Shown: piece by piece, positions 25,366 to 34,916 of the stretch
Layout of the letters: the number at the start of each line of letters is the position of its first letter
How positions within the stretch are numbered: the stretch's first letter is position 1
Source of the DNA: CAVSSX01 sp963730735
Lineage (GTDB): Bacteria; Actinomycetota; Acidimicrobiia; Acidimicrobiales; RAAP-2
DNA: 64,000 nt
Assembly (NCBI GenBank): GCA_963730735.1
Contig: CAVSSX010000008.1
Coordinates: 434,001-498,000, forward strand
Direction: 5' to 3'
Translations under genes and position numbers: made by a program
The notes under the pieces: generated by a model
The model's input: the letters and a program-made list of their open reading frames with translations, nothing else
Database searches by the model: none
What the model was told of the DNA's origin: nothing

Positions 25366-26187
25366 ATGACCGACCTGCTCAGCATCGGGGAGTTCGCCCG
25401 GACCACCCACCTGAGCGTGAAGACCCTCCGGCGCTACCACGAGAGCGGGCTGCTCGAACCGGCCGTCGTCGACGACGGGAGCGGCTACCGCTACTACACG
25501 GTCGAGCAGATCCCGACGGCCCAGGTCATCGTGCGGTTCCGACAGCTGGGCATGCCGACCAGGGAGGTGGCGGCCGTGCTGGCCACCGCCGACCCCGACG
25601 CCCGAGCCGCCCTCATCGCCGGGCACCTCGAGCGCCTGGAAGGCCAACTGGACGAGACCCGCCGGGCCGTGGCCTCGCTCCGGCGCCTGCTGGCCCCCGA
25701 ACCGCCGGCGGTCACCGTCGAGCTCCGCCGGGTCGAGGCCGTGACGGTGGCGGCGGTGTCCGACGTCATCGCCCACGACGAGCTGGGCCCCTGGTACAAC
25801 GGGGCCACCAGCGACCTGGCCGCCGCCGTGCGCCGGTCCGGCGCCTCGGTGCTCGCACCGGCCGGCGGGTGGTACGACCACGAGCTGTTCACCGAGGACC
25901 GGGGTCGGGCGACCGTCTACCTGGTGACCGACGAGGTGCCCGCCGACGACCGGGTCGAGGCGGTCGAGCTGCCGGCGGCCGAGCTGGCCGTGGCCGTCCA
26001 CGACGGTCCCCACGACGACATCGACCTCACCTACGGGGCCCTCGGCGCCTACGTGGCCGAGCACGCCCTCGGTGTCGACGGGCCGCTGCGCGAGGTCTAC
26101 CTCCGGGGACCGCTCGACACCGACGACGACCGCTCGTGGCGGACCGAGGTCGCCTGGCCCATCTTCCGCACGTCGCCCGGCGCCTGA
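25366..26187 (+). CDS. MerR family regulator with GyrI-like effector-binding domain
   Basis: A 273-residue protein. Residues 1-75 are a MerR winged helix (SIGEFARTTHLSVKTLRRYHESGLL...YRYYTVEQ), a dimerisation helix follows at about 80-115, and residues 125-270 form a GyrI/BltR-like domain that binds small ligands. It probably twists the over-spaced promoters in the upstream inverted repeat to activate both itself and the divergent SnoaL-like gene. Such proteins often answer to drugs or hydrophobic compounds; the ligand here is unknown. Confidence 0.9.
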   Translation: MTDLLSIGEFARTTHLSVKTLRRYHESGLLEPAVVDDGSGYRYYTVEQIPTAQVIVRFRQLGMPTREVAAVLATADPDARAALIAGHLERLEGQLDETRRAVASLRRLLAPEPPAVTVELRRVEAVTVAAVSDVIAHDELGPWYNGATSDLAAAVRRSGASVLAPAGGWYDHELFTEDRGRATVYLVTDEVPADDRVEAVELPAAELAVAVHDGPHDDIDLTYGALGAYVAEHALGVDGPLREVYLRGPLDTDDDRSWRTEVAWPIFRTSPGA

Positions 26188-26194
26188 ACCGGGG

Positions 26195-26659
26195 TCAGGA
26201 GTAGCGGGCGGCGCGGGTCCCGGGCGGGTTCGACACCCCGGGCACGGCGTCGGGGTTCTCGACGCACACCTCGCACTCGAGCCCGTCGGGGTCACGGAAG
26301 AACAGGCTGAGCATCCAGCCGAAGTCGGTGACGAAGTCGTCGGCCGCTCCCCGGGCCATCAGGCGACGCCGGATCTCCTCGAAGTCCTCGAGCGACGCCG
26401 CCTGGAGGGCCAGGTGGTCGAGTCGGCCCCGGCCGAACATCGGGGTCTGCCGGTCGGCCTCGGTGTTCCCCTCGATGGAGAACACGTTCAGCTCGGCCCA
26501 CTCGCCGATCTTGATGATCGACAGCCGGGGCCCCTTGCCCTCGGGGAACTCCGACCCGTCGCGCAGGATCTCGGCGTCGAACACCTCGCGGTAGAACGCC
26601 TGGAGGCGATCGGCGTCGTTCGTGAGCACCGCCACGTGGTTCAAGCCCTTCAGCAGCAC
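26195..26659 (-). CDS. VOC (glyoxalase/bleomycin resistance) family protein
   Basis: A 154-residue protein with two betaalphabetabetabeta halves of the vicinal-oxygen-chelate fold. LNHVAVLTNDADRLQAFYREVF opens the first half, LDHLALQAASLEDFEEI the second, and FRDPDGLECEV is near the end. The His and Glu positions fit metal ligands. The start is GTG at 26659. It may be a dioxygenase, isomerase or binding protein. It is divergent from mftD with 138 bases between, and convergent with the MerR gene. Confidence 0.85.
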   Translation of the reverse strand: MLLKGLNHVAVLTNDADRLQAFYREVFDAEILRDGSEFPEGKGPRLSIIKIGEWAELNVFSIEGNTEADRQTPMFGRGRLDHLALQAASLEDFEEIRRRLMARGAADDFVTDFGWMLSLFFRDPDGLECEVCVENPDAVPGVSNPPGTRAARYS

Positions 26660-26797
26660 CGATCGCTCCTCTCGTTCGTCCTCACCGGCTCCAATGTAGG
26701 GGTTGCCCCCCCGGGCCCGGAGGCGCCCAAAGGGGCCGTCCGCACCGCCTCGGAGGGGTCGGCGTGGCAATGTGGTGGTCGACGAAAGGGTGTCGTG

Positions 26798-27973
26798 ATG
26801 GGGAACGAGTGGTTCGAAACCGTGGCCGAGGCCCAGCGCCGGGCCAAGAAGCGGCTGCCGAAGTCGGTCTACGCCGCCCTGGTGGCCGGGTCCGAGAAGG
26901 GCCTGACGGTCGACGACAACGTGGCGGCGTTCGGCGAGCTCGGGCTGGCCCCCCATGTGGCCGGCCTCTCGGCCAAGCGGGACCTGGCCACCACGGTGAT
27001 GGGCCAGCCGATCTCCTTCCCGGTCATGATCTCGCCGACCGGCGTGCAGGCCGTGCACCCCGAGGGCGAGGTGGCCGTGGCCCGCGCCGCCGCCGCCCGG
27101 GGCACCGCCATGGGCCTGAGCTGCTTCGCCTCCAAGCCGATCGAGGAGGTCGTGGCGGCCAACCCGCAGACCTTCTTCCAGACCTACTGGGTGGGCGACA
27201 AGGACGAGATGTCCGAGCGCATCGAGCGGGCCCGGGCCGCCGGGGCGGTCGGCCTCATCGCCACCTTCGACTGGTCCTTCTCCATCGGCCGGGACTGGGG
27301 CAGCCCGGTCATCCCGGACCAGATCGACGCCAAGGCGGCCCTGCGCTTCGGGCCCGAGGTGGCGATGCGACCCCGCTGGCTGTGGGACTTCGCCAAGACC
27401 AAGACCATCCCCGACCTGACGGTGCCCAACCTGGCCCGTCCCGGCCAGCCCCCGCTGACCTTCTTCGGCGCCTACGGCAAGTGGATGGAGACCCCGCCCC
27501 CGACCTGGGAGGACGTGGCCTGGCTGCGCGAGCAGTGGGGCGGCCCCTTCATGCTGAAGGGCGTGGTCCGGGTGGACGACGCCAAGCGGGCGATCGACGC
27601 CGGGGTGACGGCGATCTCGGTGTCGAACCACGGCGGCAACAACCTCGACGGGACCCCGGCCACCATCCGGATGCTGCCGGTGATCGCCGAGACCGTCGGC
27701 GACCAGGTCGAGGTGCTGCTCGACGGGGGTATCCGCCGGGGCAGCGACGTCGCCAAGGCCCTGGCCCTCGGGGCCCGGGCGGTGATGATCGGCCGCGCCT
27801 ACCTCTGGGGTCTGGCGGCCAACGGCCAGACCGGTGTCGAGAACGTCCTCGATCTGCTGCGCGGCGGCCTCGAGTCGGCGGTCCTCGGGCTCGGCCTCAG
27901 CTCGGCCGACGCCCTCTCCCCGGCCGACCTGGTCATCCCGCCGGGCTTCACCCGCACCCTCGGCGCCGACTGA
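26798..27973 (+). CDS. mftD: Pre-mycofactocin synthase MftD, FMN-dependent
   Basis: A 391-residue FMN-dependent alpha-hydroxyacid-oxidase fold. Family blocks are SCFASKPIEEV, WSFSIGRDWGSP, RPRWLWDFAKT, GGPFMLKGVVRVDDAKRAIDAGV, SVSNHGGNNLDGTPA (catalytic His) and LLDGGIRRGSDVAKAL (FMN phosphate). WRT other such oxidases, the DWSFSIGRDWGSP and PPPTWEDVAWLRE blocks point specifically to MftD. MftD oxidatively deaminates the cyclised Val-Tyr moiety (AHDP) to pre-mycofactocin. In this window it lies alone, about 20 kb from the rest of the mft genes. A gaaaggg Shine-Dalgarno precedes the ATG. Confidence 0.9.
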   Translation: MGNEWFETVAEAQRRAKKRLPKSVYAALVAGSEKGLTVDDNVAAFGELGLAPHVAGLSAKRDLATTVMGQPISFPVMISPTGVQAVHPEGEVAVARAAAARGTAMGLSCFASKPIEEVVAANPQTFFQTYWVGDKDEMSERIERARAAGAVGLIATFDWSFSIGRDWGSPVIPDQIDAKAALRFGPEVAMRPRWLWDFAKTKTIPDLTVPNLARPGQPPLTFFGAYGKWMETPPPTWEDVAWLREQWGGPFMLKGVVRVDDAKRAIDAGVTAISVSNHGGNNLDGTPATIRMLPVIAETVGDQVEVLLDGGIRRGSDVAKALALGARAVMIGRAYLWGLAANGQTGVENVLDLLRGGLESAVLGLGLSSADALSPADLVIPPGFTRTLGAD

Positions 27974-27994
27974 GCGGTACCAACTCGCCCGGCG

Positions 27995-29521
27995 TCAGCC
28001 GGTCGTTTCCGGGGAGAGCCCGGCCAGGGCGCCGGGGGTCCGCACCCGGTACGAGGCGTCGTCGAATCGGGCGGTGAGCCGTCGGAAGCGCCAGGTGGCG
28101 CCCGGCCACAGGGCGGTGTTGCGACCGGACCGGTCGAGGTACCAGCTCTGGCAGCCGCCGGTCGTCCAGACGGTCCGTGCCATGCGGCCCTGGAGCGACC
28201 GGTTGTAACGGTCCTCGACCCGCCGGCGGACCTCGACCGTGCCGACGCCGGTCCGACGCAGGAAGGTGACGGCGTCGGCGATGTAGCGCACCTGGGACTC
28301 GATCATGAACACCATCGAGTTGTGCCCGAGCCCGGTGTTCGGCCCGAGCAGCAGGAAGAGGTTGGGGAACCCGCTCACCGCCGTCCCGAGATACGCCTGG
28401 TGACCGTCCCGCCAGCGCTCGGCCAACGTCTGGCCGCCGGGCCCGGCGATCGTCGAGGTGAAGGAGGGCTCGGTGCTGGCGAACCCGGTGGCGAACACGA
28501 GCACGTCAGCCGGCCGCTCGGTCCCCTCGGCGTCGGTGACCGAGTGCCGGCCCACGGCGACGGCGGCCGGGGCCACGTCGACGTTGTCCCGGGTGAGCGC
28601 CGGGTAGTAGGTGTCGGAGAGCAGGATCCGCTTGCACCCGATCTCGTAGTCCGGCGTGAGCCGGGCCCGGAGCCCGGGATCGGTCACCTGGGCGCGCAGG
28701 TGGGCCGAGGCCACGGTCCGCAGCATCCGGCGCGGCCGGTCGCTCCGGCCGAGCAGTCCGGGGGCCAACAGCTCCTGGCGCCCGAAGACCGCCGCCCGGG
28801 CCACCGACTGGGCCACCGGCAGGCGCTCGAAGAGCCGGCGCTCGGCGTCGACCACCGCCCGGTCGCCCCGGGGCACGACCCAGGGGGCGCTCCGTTGATG
28901 GACGGTGAGCCGGCCCACCCGGGGCTGGATCTCGGGGATGAACTGGACCGCCGAGGCCCCGGTGCCGACCACCGCCACCCGACGACCCCCGAGGTCGACC
29001 GAATGGTCCCAGGCGGCCGAGTGGAACACGGGGCCCTCGAATTCCGAGAGGCCCGGCAGGTCCGGGAGCCGGGGCTCGGAGAGGAACCCGGCCGCCCAGA
29101 CCAGCACCCGACCCCGCACCCGGCCGCGGTCGGTGACCACGTCCCAGCGCTCGGCGTCGGCGTCGAAGGTGGCCGAGCGGACCTCGTGGCCCTGGTGCAG
29201 GTGGCGGGCCAGGTCGAACTCGGCCACGCATCGGGCGAGATAGGCCCAGATCTCACTCTGCGGCGAGTACCGGCGGGTCCATGCGGCGTTCGGGGCGAAG
29301 GAGAACGAGTACAGGTTCGAGGCGATGTCGCACGCCGCCCCGGGATAGTGGTTGTCCCGCCACGTCCCCCCGACGGTCGCCCCCCGGTCGAGCACCACGA
29401 ACCGCTCGACCCCGGCCCGGCGCAGGGCGATGGCCATCCCGATCCCCGAGAAGCCACTGCCGACCACGACCACGTCGACCTCGTCGGGCAGGTCGATCCC
29501 GTCGGTCGCCGAGGCCGCCAC
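27995..29521 (-). CDS. Flavin-containing Baeyer-Villiger-type monooxygenase
   Basis: A 508-residue two-dinucleotide flavoprotein. The FAD loop is VVVVGSGFSGIGMAIAL at about 17-33, followed by GGTWRDNHYPGAACD. The fingerprint FEGPVFHSAAWD fits the Baeyer-Villiger pattern FxGxxxHxxxW(P/D), and the NADPH loop is VAVVGTGASAVQ. It should insert oxygen into ketones or oxidise soft nucleophiles using NADPH and O2; substrate unknown. The start is GTG at 29521, 15 bases after the phosphoribosyltransferase stop, so both are likely co-transcribed. Confidence 0.9.
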   Translation of the reverse strand: MAASATDGIDLPDEVDVVVVGSGFSGIGMAIALRRAGVERFVVLDRGATVGGTWRDNHYPGAACDIASNLYSFSFAPNAAWTRRYSPQSEIWAYLARCVAEFDLARHLHQGHEVRSATFDADAERWDVVTDRGRVRGRVLVWAAGFLSEPRLPDLPGLSEFEGPVFHSAAWDHSVDLGGRRVAVVGTGASAVQFIPEIQPRVGRLTVHQRSAPWVVPRGDRAVVDAERRLFERLPVAQSVARAAVFGRQELLAPGLLGRSDRPRRMLRTVASAHLRAQVTDPGLRARLTPDYEIGCKRILLSDTYYPALTRDNVDVAPAAVAVGRHSVTDAEGTERPADVLVFATGFASTEPSFTSTIAGPGGQTLAERWRDGHQAYLGTAVSGFPNLFLLLGPNTGLGHNSMVFMIESQVRYIADAVTFLRRTGVGTVEVRRRVEDRYNRSLQGRMARTVWTTGGCQSWYLDRSGRNTALWPGATWRFRRLTARFDDASYRVRTPGALAGLSPETTG

Positions 29522-29536
29522 CTGGATCCCGCTCCC

Positions 29537-30040
29537 CTACGCCGGCAGATCGCCCATGATCGGAGGGTCGGTCGACCAGGGAAAGTTGATCCATCGGTCG
29601 GTGCGGGCCCAGACGTACTCGCAGTCGATGACCGAGGTGGGCTTCTGGTAGAGCACGGCCGAGCGGACGTCACCTACCTTGCCCTCGCAGAACTTGTGGA
29701 CCAGCGCCAGGGTGTGGCCGGTGTCGGCCACGTCGTCGGCGATCAGGACCCGGGAGTGCTCGAGGTTCACCAGCTCGGGGGTGGGGGGCAGCATGACCGG
29801 GAGCGGGAGCCGCTCGCCGGGCCCGGTGTAGTACTCGACGTTCATCAGGTGGATGTTCCGGGTGGACAGGGCGTAGGCCAACGCCCCGGCGGCGAAGAGC
29901 CCGCCTCGGGCGATGGACAGGATCAGGTCGGGGCGGTACCCGTCGTCGGCCACCAGCTGGGCCAGCTCGCGGCTGGCCCGGCCGAAGCGCTCCCAGGTGA
30001 GCACCTCTCGTTCCTCGAGCGGTGGGGGGGTGGGCGCCAC
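29537..30040 (-). CDS. Type I phosphoribosyltransferase (purine salvage-like)
   Basis: A 167-residue PRTase. The PRPP-binding loop is VLIADDVADTGHTL, with an earlier LSIARGGLFAAG pyrophosphate loop and a late DRWINFPW segment like those of Gpt/xanthine-guanine enzymes. It probably converts a purine base and PRPP to the nucleotide, but archaeal-type hypoxanthine or other base specificity cannot be excluded. It is the first gene of a two-gene minus-strand unit with the monooxygenase and is divergent from a methyltransferase. Confidence 0.87.
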   Translation of the reverse strand: MAPTPPPLEEREVLTWERFGRASRELAQLVADDGYRPDLILSIARGGLFAAGALAYALSTRNIHLMNVEYYTGPGERLPLPVMLPPTPELVNLEHSRVLIADDVADTGHTLALVHKFCEGKVGDVRSAVLYQKPTSVIDCEYVWARTDRWINFPWSTDPPIMGDLPA

Positions 30041-30099
30041 GCCGGGACGATAGCAAGCCCGGCTCCCCCACTCCGCCCGATGGCCCTACATTTCGTGCC

Positions 30100-30849
30100 G
30101 TGCCTCCGCCGCGCTTCGACTTCGATGAGGTGTTCGGGGACGACTACCTCCACTTCGCCGCCGACTACCTCACCGAGTCCCGCTCGGACGACGAGACGGC
30201 CGAGATCCTCTCCCTGGTCGACCTGGCACCGGGGTCCCGGGTGCTCGACGTCCCGTGCGGACACGGGCGGATCGCCAACCGGCTGGCCGCCGCCGGCATG
30301 GTGGTCACCGGGATCGACCAGCAGGCCCATTTCCTTCAGCGGGCGGCGGCCGACGCCGCCGCCATGGGCGTCGACGCCCTCTACCTCGACGGCGACCTCC
30401 GGCGGCTCCCGGTCGCCGGGCCCTTCGACCTGGTCGTCTGCTGGTTCAATTCGTACGGCTACTTCGAGGACGACGAGAACGCCCTCGTCCTCCAGGAGTT
30501 CCGCCGGGTGCTCCGCCCCGGGGGCACCGTGCTGATCGAGGCGCTCCACCACGACGGGGTGGTCCGGCACTTCAGTGCCGACCCCGACGCCGTCCTGACC
30601 GAGGCCGGGGACGACGCCATGGTCGACCTGTCGGTGTTCGACGCCGACACCGGTCGGCTCGAGACCGAGCGGGTCATCCACCGGGCCGGCGAGGTCCGCC
30701 GGAGCCACCACTCGATCCGGCTCCCGACGGTGCCCGAGTGGCGGCGCTGGATGACCGACGCCGGCTTCACCGACGTCTCGGTGACCTCCCGGGCCGACAC
30801 GGTGCCCACCCTCGAGGACTGGGACGTGGTGGTGCGGGCCCGCGCCTGA
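30100..30849 (+). CDS. Class I SAM-dependent methyltransferase
   Basis: A 249-residue methyltransferase. Motif I is VLDVPCGHGRIANRLAAAG, the acidic residue after strand 2 lies in GIDQQAHFL, and VLRPGGTVLIE is the post-motif. GTG at 30100 gives a compact N-terminus (PPPRFDFDEVFGDDYLHF) that matches this sub-group; the longer ATG form would overlap the divergent gene's start. The substrate is unknown. It converges with the acyl-CoA dehydrogenase gene. Confidence 0.85.
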   Translation: MPPPRFDFDEVFGDDYLHFAADYLTESRSDDETAEILSLVDLAPGSRVLDVPCGHGRIANRLAAAGMVVTGIDQQAHFLQRAAADAAAMGVDALYLDGDLRRLPVAGPFDLVVCWFNSYGYFEDDENALVLQEFRRVLRPGGTVLIEALHHDGVVRHFSADPDAVLTEAGDDAMVDLSVFDADTGRLETERVIHRAGEVRRSHHSIRLPTVPEWRRWMTDAGFTDVSVTSRADTVPTLEDWDVVVRARA

Positions 30850-30864
30850 CCCGGCCGGCGCCGG

Positions 30865-32089
30865 TCAGCTCCGGGGCACGTCCTTCCACGCCAGGTCCTT
30901 GTCGGTCCGGGGCTCCCCCGGCAGACCCAGCACCCGCTCGCCCAGGATGTTGCGCATGACCTCGGAGGTGCCGCCCTCGATCGAGTTGGCCCGGGCCCGC
31001 AGGAAGGCCTTGTGCAGGTCGGGGGTCCCGAGGGCCACATGGTCGGGACGGAGCTTGGGGTAGTCCGAGCTGTGGAGCATGCCCTCGGCCCCCATCAGGT
31101 CGACGCACAGCTCGTAGATCTCCTGGTTCAGCTCGGCGTAGGCCAACTTGGCCACCGAGCCCTCGGGTCCGGGGGTCCCCTCCCGGCGGGCGATCGACGC
31201 CCGCAGGTTGGTGAGCCGGGCGGCCTCGCTGCTCACCCACAGCGACAGCAGGCGGTCCCGCAGGGCCAGGGCGTGGGGCGAGCGGTCGGCGCCCCAGCGC
31301 GAGGTGTAGAGCTGCACGGCCTCGCCGATCGGGCCCGGCCCCCCGGGCCGACACGTTCCCGCCGATCGAGACCCGTTCGTTCATCAGCGTGGTCAGCGCC
31401 ACCCGCCAACCCTCGCCGACGCCGCCCAGTCGGGCCGTGTCGGGCACCCGGGCGTCGGTGAAGAAGATCTCGTTGAACTCGGCCTCACCGGTGATCTGGT
31501 ACAGCGGCCGGACCTCGACGCCGGGCGCGTGCATGTCGACCAGGAAGGCCGTCATGCCCTGGTGCTTGGGCAGGTCGGGGTCGGTGCGGGCGATCAGGAG
31601 GCCGAAGGCCGCCAGGTGGGCCACCGTCGTCCAGACCTTCTGCCCGTTGACCACCCACTCGTCACCGTCGACGCACGCGCCCGGGTGGACAGGCTGGCCA
31701 CGTCGGAGCCGGCACCCGGCTCGCTGAAGAGCTGGCACCAGATCTCCTCGCAGGTGAACAGGGGCCGCAGGTAGCGGTCCTTCTGCTCCTCGGTGCCGTG
31801 GACGACCACGGTCGGCGCCACCATGCCGTAGCCGATGACGTTGCGCATCGCCGGGCGTCGGTGCACCGGCCTCGGCCAGGCGGCGGACCACCCGCCCGTG
31901 CAGGCCCGGGCTCAGCCCCAGCCCCCCGTGGCCGACCGGGTAGTGCACCCAGGCGAGGCCCCGGTCGAATTGCTCCCCCAGGAAGGTGGCGGCGGCGACA
32001 CTGCCCGGCGGCACCTCGGCCAGCAGCTGCTCGACCAGCTCGTCGACCCGAGCCTCGTCCGTCTGCTGCACCGCGTCGGTGGTCGTCAC
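30865..32089 (-). CDS. Acyl-CoA dehydrogenase (three frame breaks as sequenced)
   Basis: The expected acyl-CoA dehydrogenase order is present but split over two frames. The first part carries HYPVGHGGLGL. The next has NVIGYGMVAPTVVVHGTEEQKDRYL and QLFSEPGAGSDVASL (FAD/substrate loop), then VNGQKVWTT, and the C-terminal helical bundle ends with SIEGGTSEVMRNILGERVLGLP. The breaks are near 31853 (extra G), 31671-31684 (net one base missing) and 31335-31345 (extra G/C). It belongs to the larger FadE-type proteins that oxidise acyl-CoAs or steroid side chains using FAD. GTG at 32089 is the start. Sequencing error is the simplest cause. Confidence 0.82.
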
Positions 32090-32156
32090 GTGCCCTCCCT
32101 CTGGGCCCGCCGTGGCGACACGGCGGTGGCCCTCGGGTCGAGTGTACGGCGCCGAC

Positions 32157-33312
32157 TCAGGTCGAAAGGTCGCCGCCCGCCTGGTGGTCCCGGCGGGCGA
32201 TCACGTGGACGTCGATCCCCTTCTCGGCGGCGAAGCGCAGGATCTTGGCCACCACCGAGCCGCGACGCAGCTCCTCCCACCGGGTGCGGCGGGTGGCCCC
32301 GACCACGATCTGGGTGATCTGGTGCTCCGTGGCGACATCGACCACCGTGCGGGCCGGGTCATCGCCCCGGACCTCGAGCCAGGCCCCCCCGACGTCGTCG
32401 ACCAGACTGGCGGATCGTGGCCAACGACGACGCCGCCGACCGGGACGACTCGTCGCCGGTGACGTGCACGACCAACAGGTCGCCCTTCACCCGCTGGGCG
32501 ATCCGGGCGGCCCGACGGACGACCACGTCACCACCCGGGGCACCGGTGACCGCCACCATGATCCGCTCGGCCGTGTCCCAGATGGCCCTCGGGTGCTGGG
32601 TCTCGAGGAAGTGGAGGAGCTCCTCTTCGGTCTCGTCGGCCACGAAGCGCAGGGCGAGCTCCCGCAGCGCCACCAGGTTCTGGGTCTTGAAGAAGCCGGC
32701 CAGGGCGTCGGGCACCTTGGTCGAGGGGTAGATGTTGCCGTGGAGCATCCGACGACGGAGCTGGTCGGCCGACGAGTCGATCAGCTCCAGCTGGTCGGCC
32801 CGGCGGACCACCCAGTCGGGGACCCGCTCGCGCACCTTGACGCCGGTGATCGCCTCGACGGCGTCGGCCAGGCTCTCGAGGTGCTGGATGTTGACCGTGG
32901 TGATCACGGCGATGCCGGCCGCCAGGAGTTCGAGGACGTCCTCCCACCGCTTCTCGTGGGGTCCGGAACCGGGCACGTTGGTGTGGGCCAGCTCGTCGAT
33001 GAGCACCACCTCGGGCCGCCGGGCCAGGATCGCCGCCAGGTCCATCTCCTCGAACTCGGCGTCCCGATAGGCCACGCGGGTACGCGGCACGACCTCGAGG
33101 TCCCGCACCAGCTCGGCGGTGTGGGGTCGGCCGTGGGTCTCCACGTAGCCGACCACCACATCGGTGCCGCGGTGGAACCGGCGCCACCCCTCGTCCAACA
33201 TGGCGCAGGTCTTGCCGACACCGGCCACCGAGCCGAGGTAGATCCGGAACTTCCCGGCCGGCCGGACCGACTGGGATGCGTCGTCGTCCACGGTGGAGGG
33301 AGCCTCGGCCAC
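32157..33312 (-). CDS. kdpD: KdpD N-terminal sensor (KdpD + universal-stress domains) as a separate gene (frameshifted as sequenced)
   Basis: Residues 15-225 match the KdpD cytosolic sensor domain: the Walker A-like GSVAGVGKTCAML, VVGYVETHGR, VVLIDELAHTNVPGS and VNIQHLESL. A universal-stress-protein domain follows (MVAVTGAPGGD ... IVVGATRRTRWEELRRGSVV). There is no membrane or kinase part; that part is encoded by the divergent gene at 33432. The frame changes near 32401-32407, where one extra base separates the last 80 residues. GTG at 33312 starts the protein. It presumably senses ion or second-messenger status (the Usp domain of some KdpDs binds c-di-AMP) and talks to the separate kinase. 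Confidence 0.85.
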
Positions 33313-33431
33313 CGTCCCATTGTGCCCCGCCGCCCGCCGGTCGGCCCAGCATCCGACGGTCACGCCAGGACGTAGAATTGCTCGTCTGGCCTGGCGGAAC
33401 CCCGCTCGGGTCGGCGAGCGGAAGAGGTTCG

Positions 33432-34907
33432 ATGAGCTCGGTCCGAAGGAGTCTGCTGGGCGCCGGGTGCGCACTGGTGGCCATCGCCGCCCTGACCGCC
33501 CTCATGGCCGTCTGGCGGGACCACCTCTCCATCGCCACCGCCGCCCTGGTGCTGGTGATCCCGGTGGTCCTGGCCGTGGCCCTGGGCGGCTTCGCCGCCG
33601 GCGTCGTGGCCGTGGTGGCCGGCTTCCTCGCCTACGACCTGTTCTTCATCCCCCCCTACGGCACGCTGGCCGTCGGGGGGAGTCAGAACTGGGTGGCCCT
33701 CGTCGTCTACGTGGTGGTCATGCTGGTGGTGTCGCGGGTCGTGCAGTTCCTCCAGGCGGCCCGGGCCGACGCCCGGCGTCGGGAGGAGGACACCCGACGC
33801 CTCTACGACCTCTCCAACGTCCTGATCGCCGACACCCCGCTCCCCGAGCTCCTCCAGCTGGTGGCCACCACCGTCTACCGGGGCTTCCATCCCCGCTGGG
33901 TGGCGGTGCTGCTCCCTTCGGCCGACGGCCTGGCCGTGGCGGCCACCGCCGGCGAGCCGCTCTCCCCCGACGAGGTCCGGTCGCTGCGCCCGGCCCCCGG
34001 GAGCCTCCAGAGCCTCACCACCTCGGCCAGTACCGCCGGCATCGTGCAGGCCGCCCTCACGGCCACCGGTCGCCCGGTCGGTGTCCTGGCCATGCCGGCT
34101 TCGGTCCTCGACGTCCACGACGCCGCCCTGCTCCGCACCTACGCCAACCAGGCCGCCCTGGCCATCGAACGGAGCCAGCTGCGGACCCAAGCGCTGCGGG
34201 CCGAGCTGCTGGAGGAGGTCGACCGCTGGCGCGGGGCGATGATGGGGGCGGTGAGCCACGACCTGCGGACCCCCCTCGCCGCCATCAAAGCATCGGTCTC
34301 GACGCTGCGCCGGCCCGACCTCGCCATCCCGGCGGCCGACCGGGCCGAACTGCTCGAGGTGATCGAGACCCAGGCCGACGGGCTCGACCGACTGGTGGCC
34401 GACCTGCTCGACATGACCCGGATCGAGGCCGGCTCGCTCGAGCTGCGGCTCGAGGTCGGGACGGTGGCCGACCTGGTCGACGAGGCGGTGGCGTCGCTCG
34501 GCGCCGTGCTCGAGCCGGTCGACCTCAACGTGTCCCTCGCCCCCGACCTCCCACCGGTCGAGATGGACCAGGTGCTCATGACCCGGGTGGTGGCCAACCT
34601 GCTCGAGAACGCCGCCCGACACTCGCCCCCCGGGGCGGCGGTGGAGGTCCGGGCCGACACCCACGAGGGCGTCGTCGAGGTCACGGTGTCCGACCACGGA
34701 CCGGGCATCCCGGAGGCCGAGCGCGAGCGGGTGTTCCAGATGTTCAACCGGGTGAGCGGGGGTGGTCGGGCCGGCCTCGGCCTCACCATCGCCAAGGCCT
34801 TCGTCGAAGCCCACGGGCAGACCATCACCGTCGGAGAGCGTCCGGGCGGCGGGGCCCGCCTCCGGTTCACCTTGGCGCCGGTGGCCGTGCCGGCCGACGT
34901 GGCCTGA
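33432..34907 (+). CDS. KdpD-type membrane histidine kinase (DUF4118-GAF-HisKA-HATPase)
   Basis: A 491-residue sensor kinase corresponding to the C-terminal half of KdpD. Four closely packed transmembrane helices lie between residues 7 and 110 (DUF4118, with DLFFIPPYGTLAV). A GAF-like domain follows at about 130-250, the phospho-acceptor SHDLRTPLAAIKAS near 275, and the ATP-binding blocks VVANLLENAARHSPP and VSDHGPGIPEAE. ATG 33432 is preferred over upstream starts lying in the divergent promoter. It should phosphorylate KdpE, encoded 9 bases downstream, and needs the separately encoded KdpD N-domain for sensing. Confidence 0.9.
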   Translation: MSSVRRSLLGAGCALVAIAALTALMAVWRDHLSIATAALVLVIPVVLAVALGGFAAGVVAVVAGFLAYDLFFIPPYGTLAVGGSQNWVALVVYVVVMLVVSRVVQFLQAARADARRREEDTRRLYDLSNVLIADTPLPELLQLVATTVYRGFHPRWVAVLLPSADGLAVAATAGEPLSPDEVRSLRPAPGSLQSLTTSASTAGIVQAALTATGRPVGVLAMPASVLDVHDAALLRTYANQAALAIERSQLRTQALRAELLEEVDRWRGAMMGAVSHDLRTPLAAIKASVSTLRRPDLAIPAADRAELLEVIETQADGLDRLVADLLDMTRIEAGSLELRLEVGTVADLVDEAVASLGAVLEPVDLNVSLAPDLPPVEMDQVLMTRVVANLLENAARHSPPGAAVEVRADTHEGVVEVTVSDHGPGIPEAERERVFQMFNRVSGGGRAGLGLTIAKAFVEAHGQTITVGERPGGGARLRFTLAPVAVPADVA

Positions 34908-34916
34908 GGTCGTCCG

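Noticed and set aside
26798..27973. Generic lactate or glycolate oxidase
   Set aside because: Blocks around DWSFSIGRDWGSP and the PPPTWEDVAWLRE region are those of MftD, and the genome carries the rest of the mft genes.
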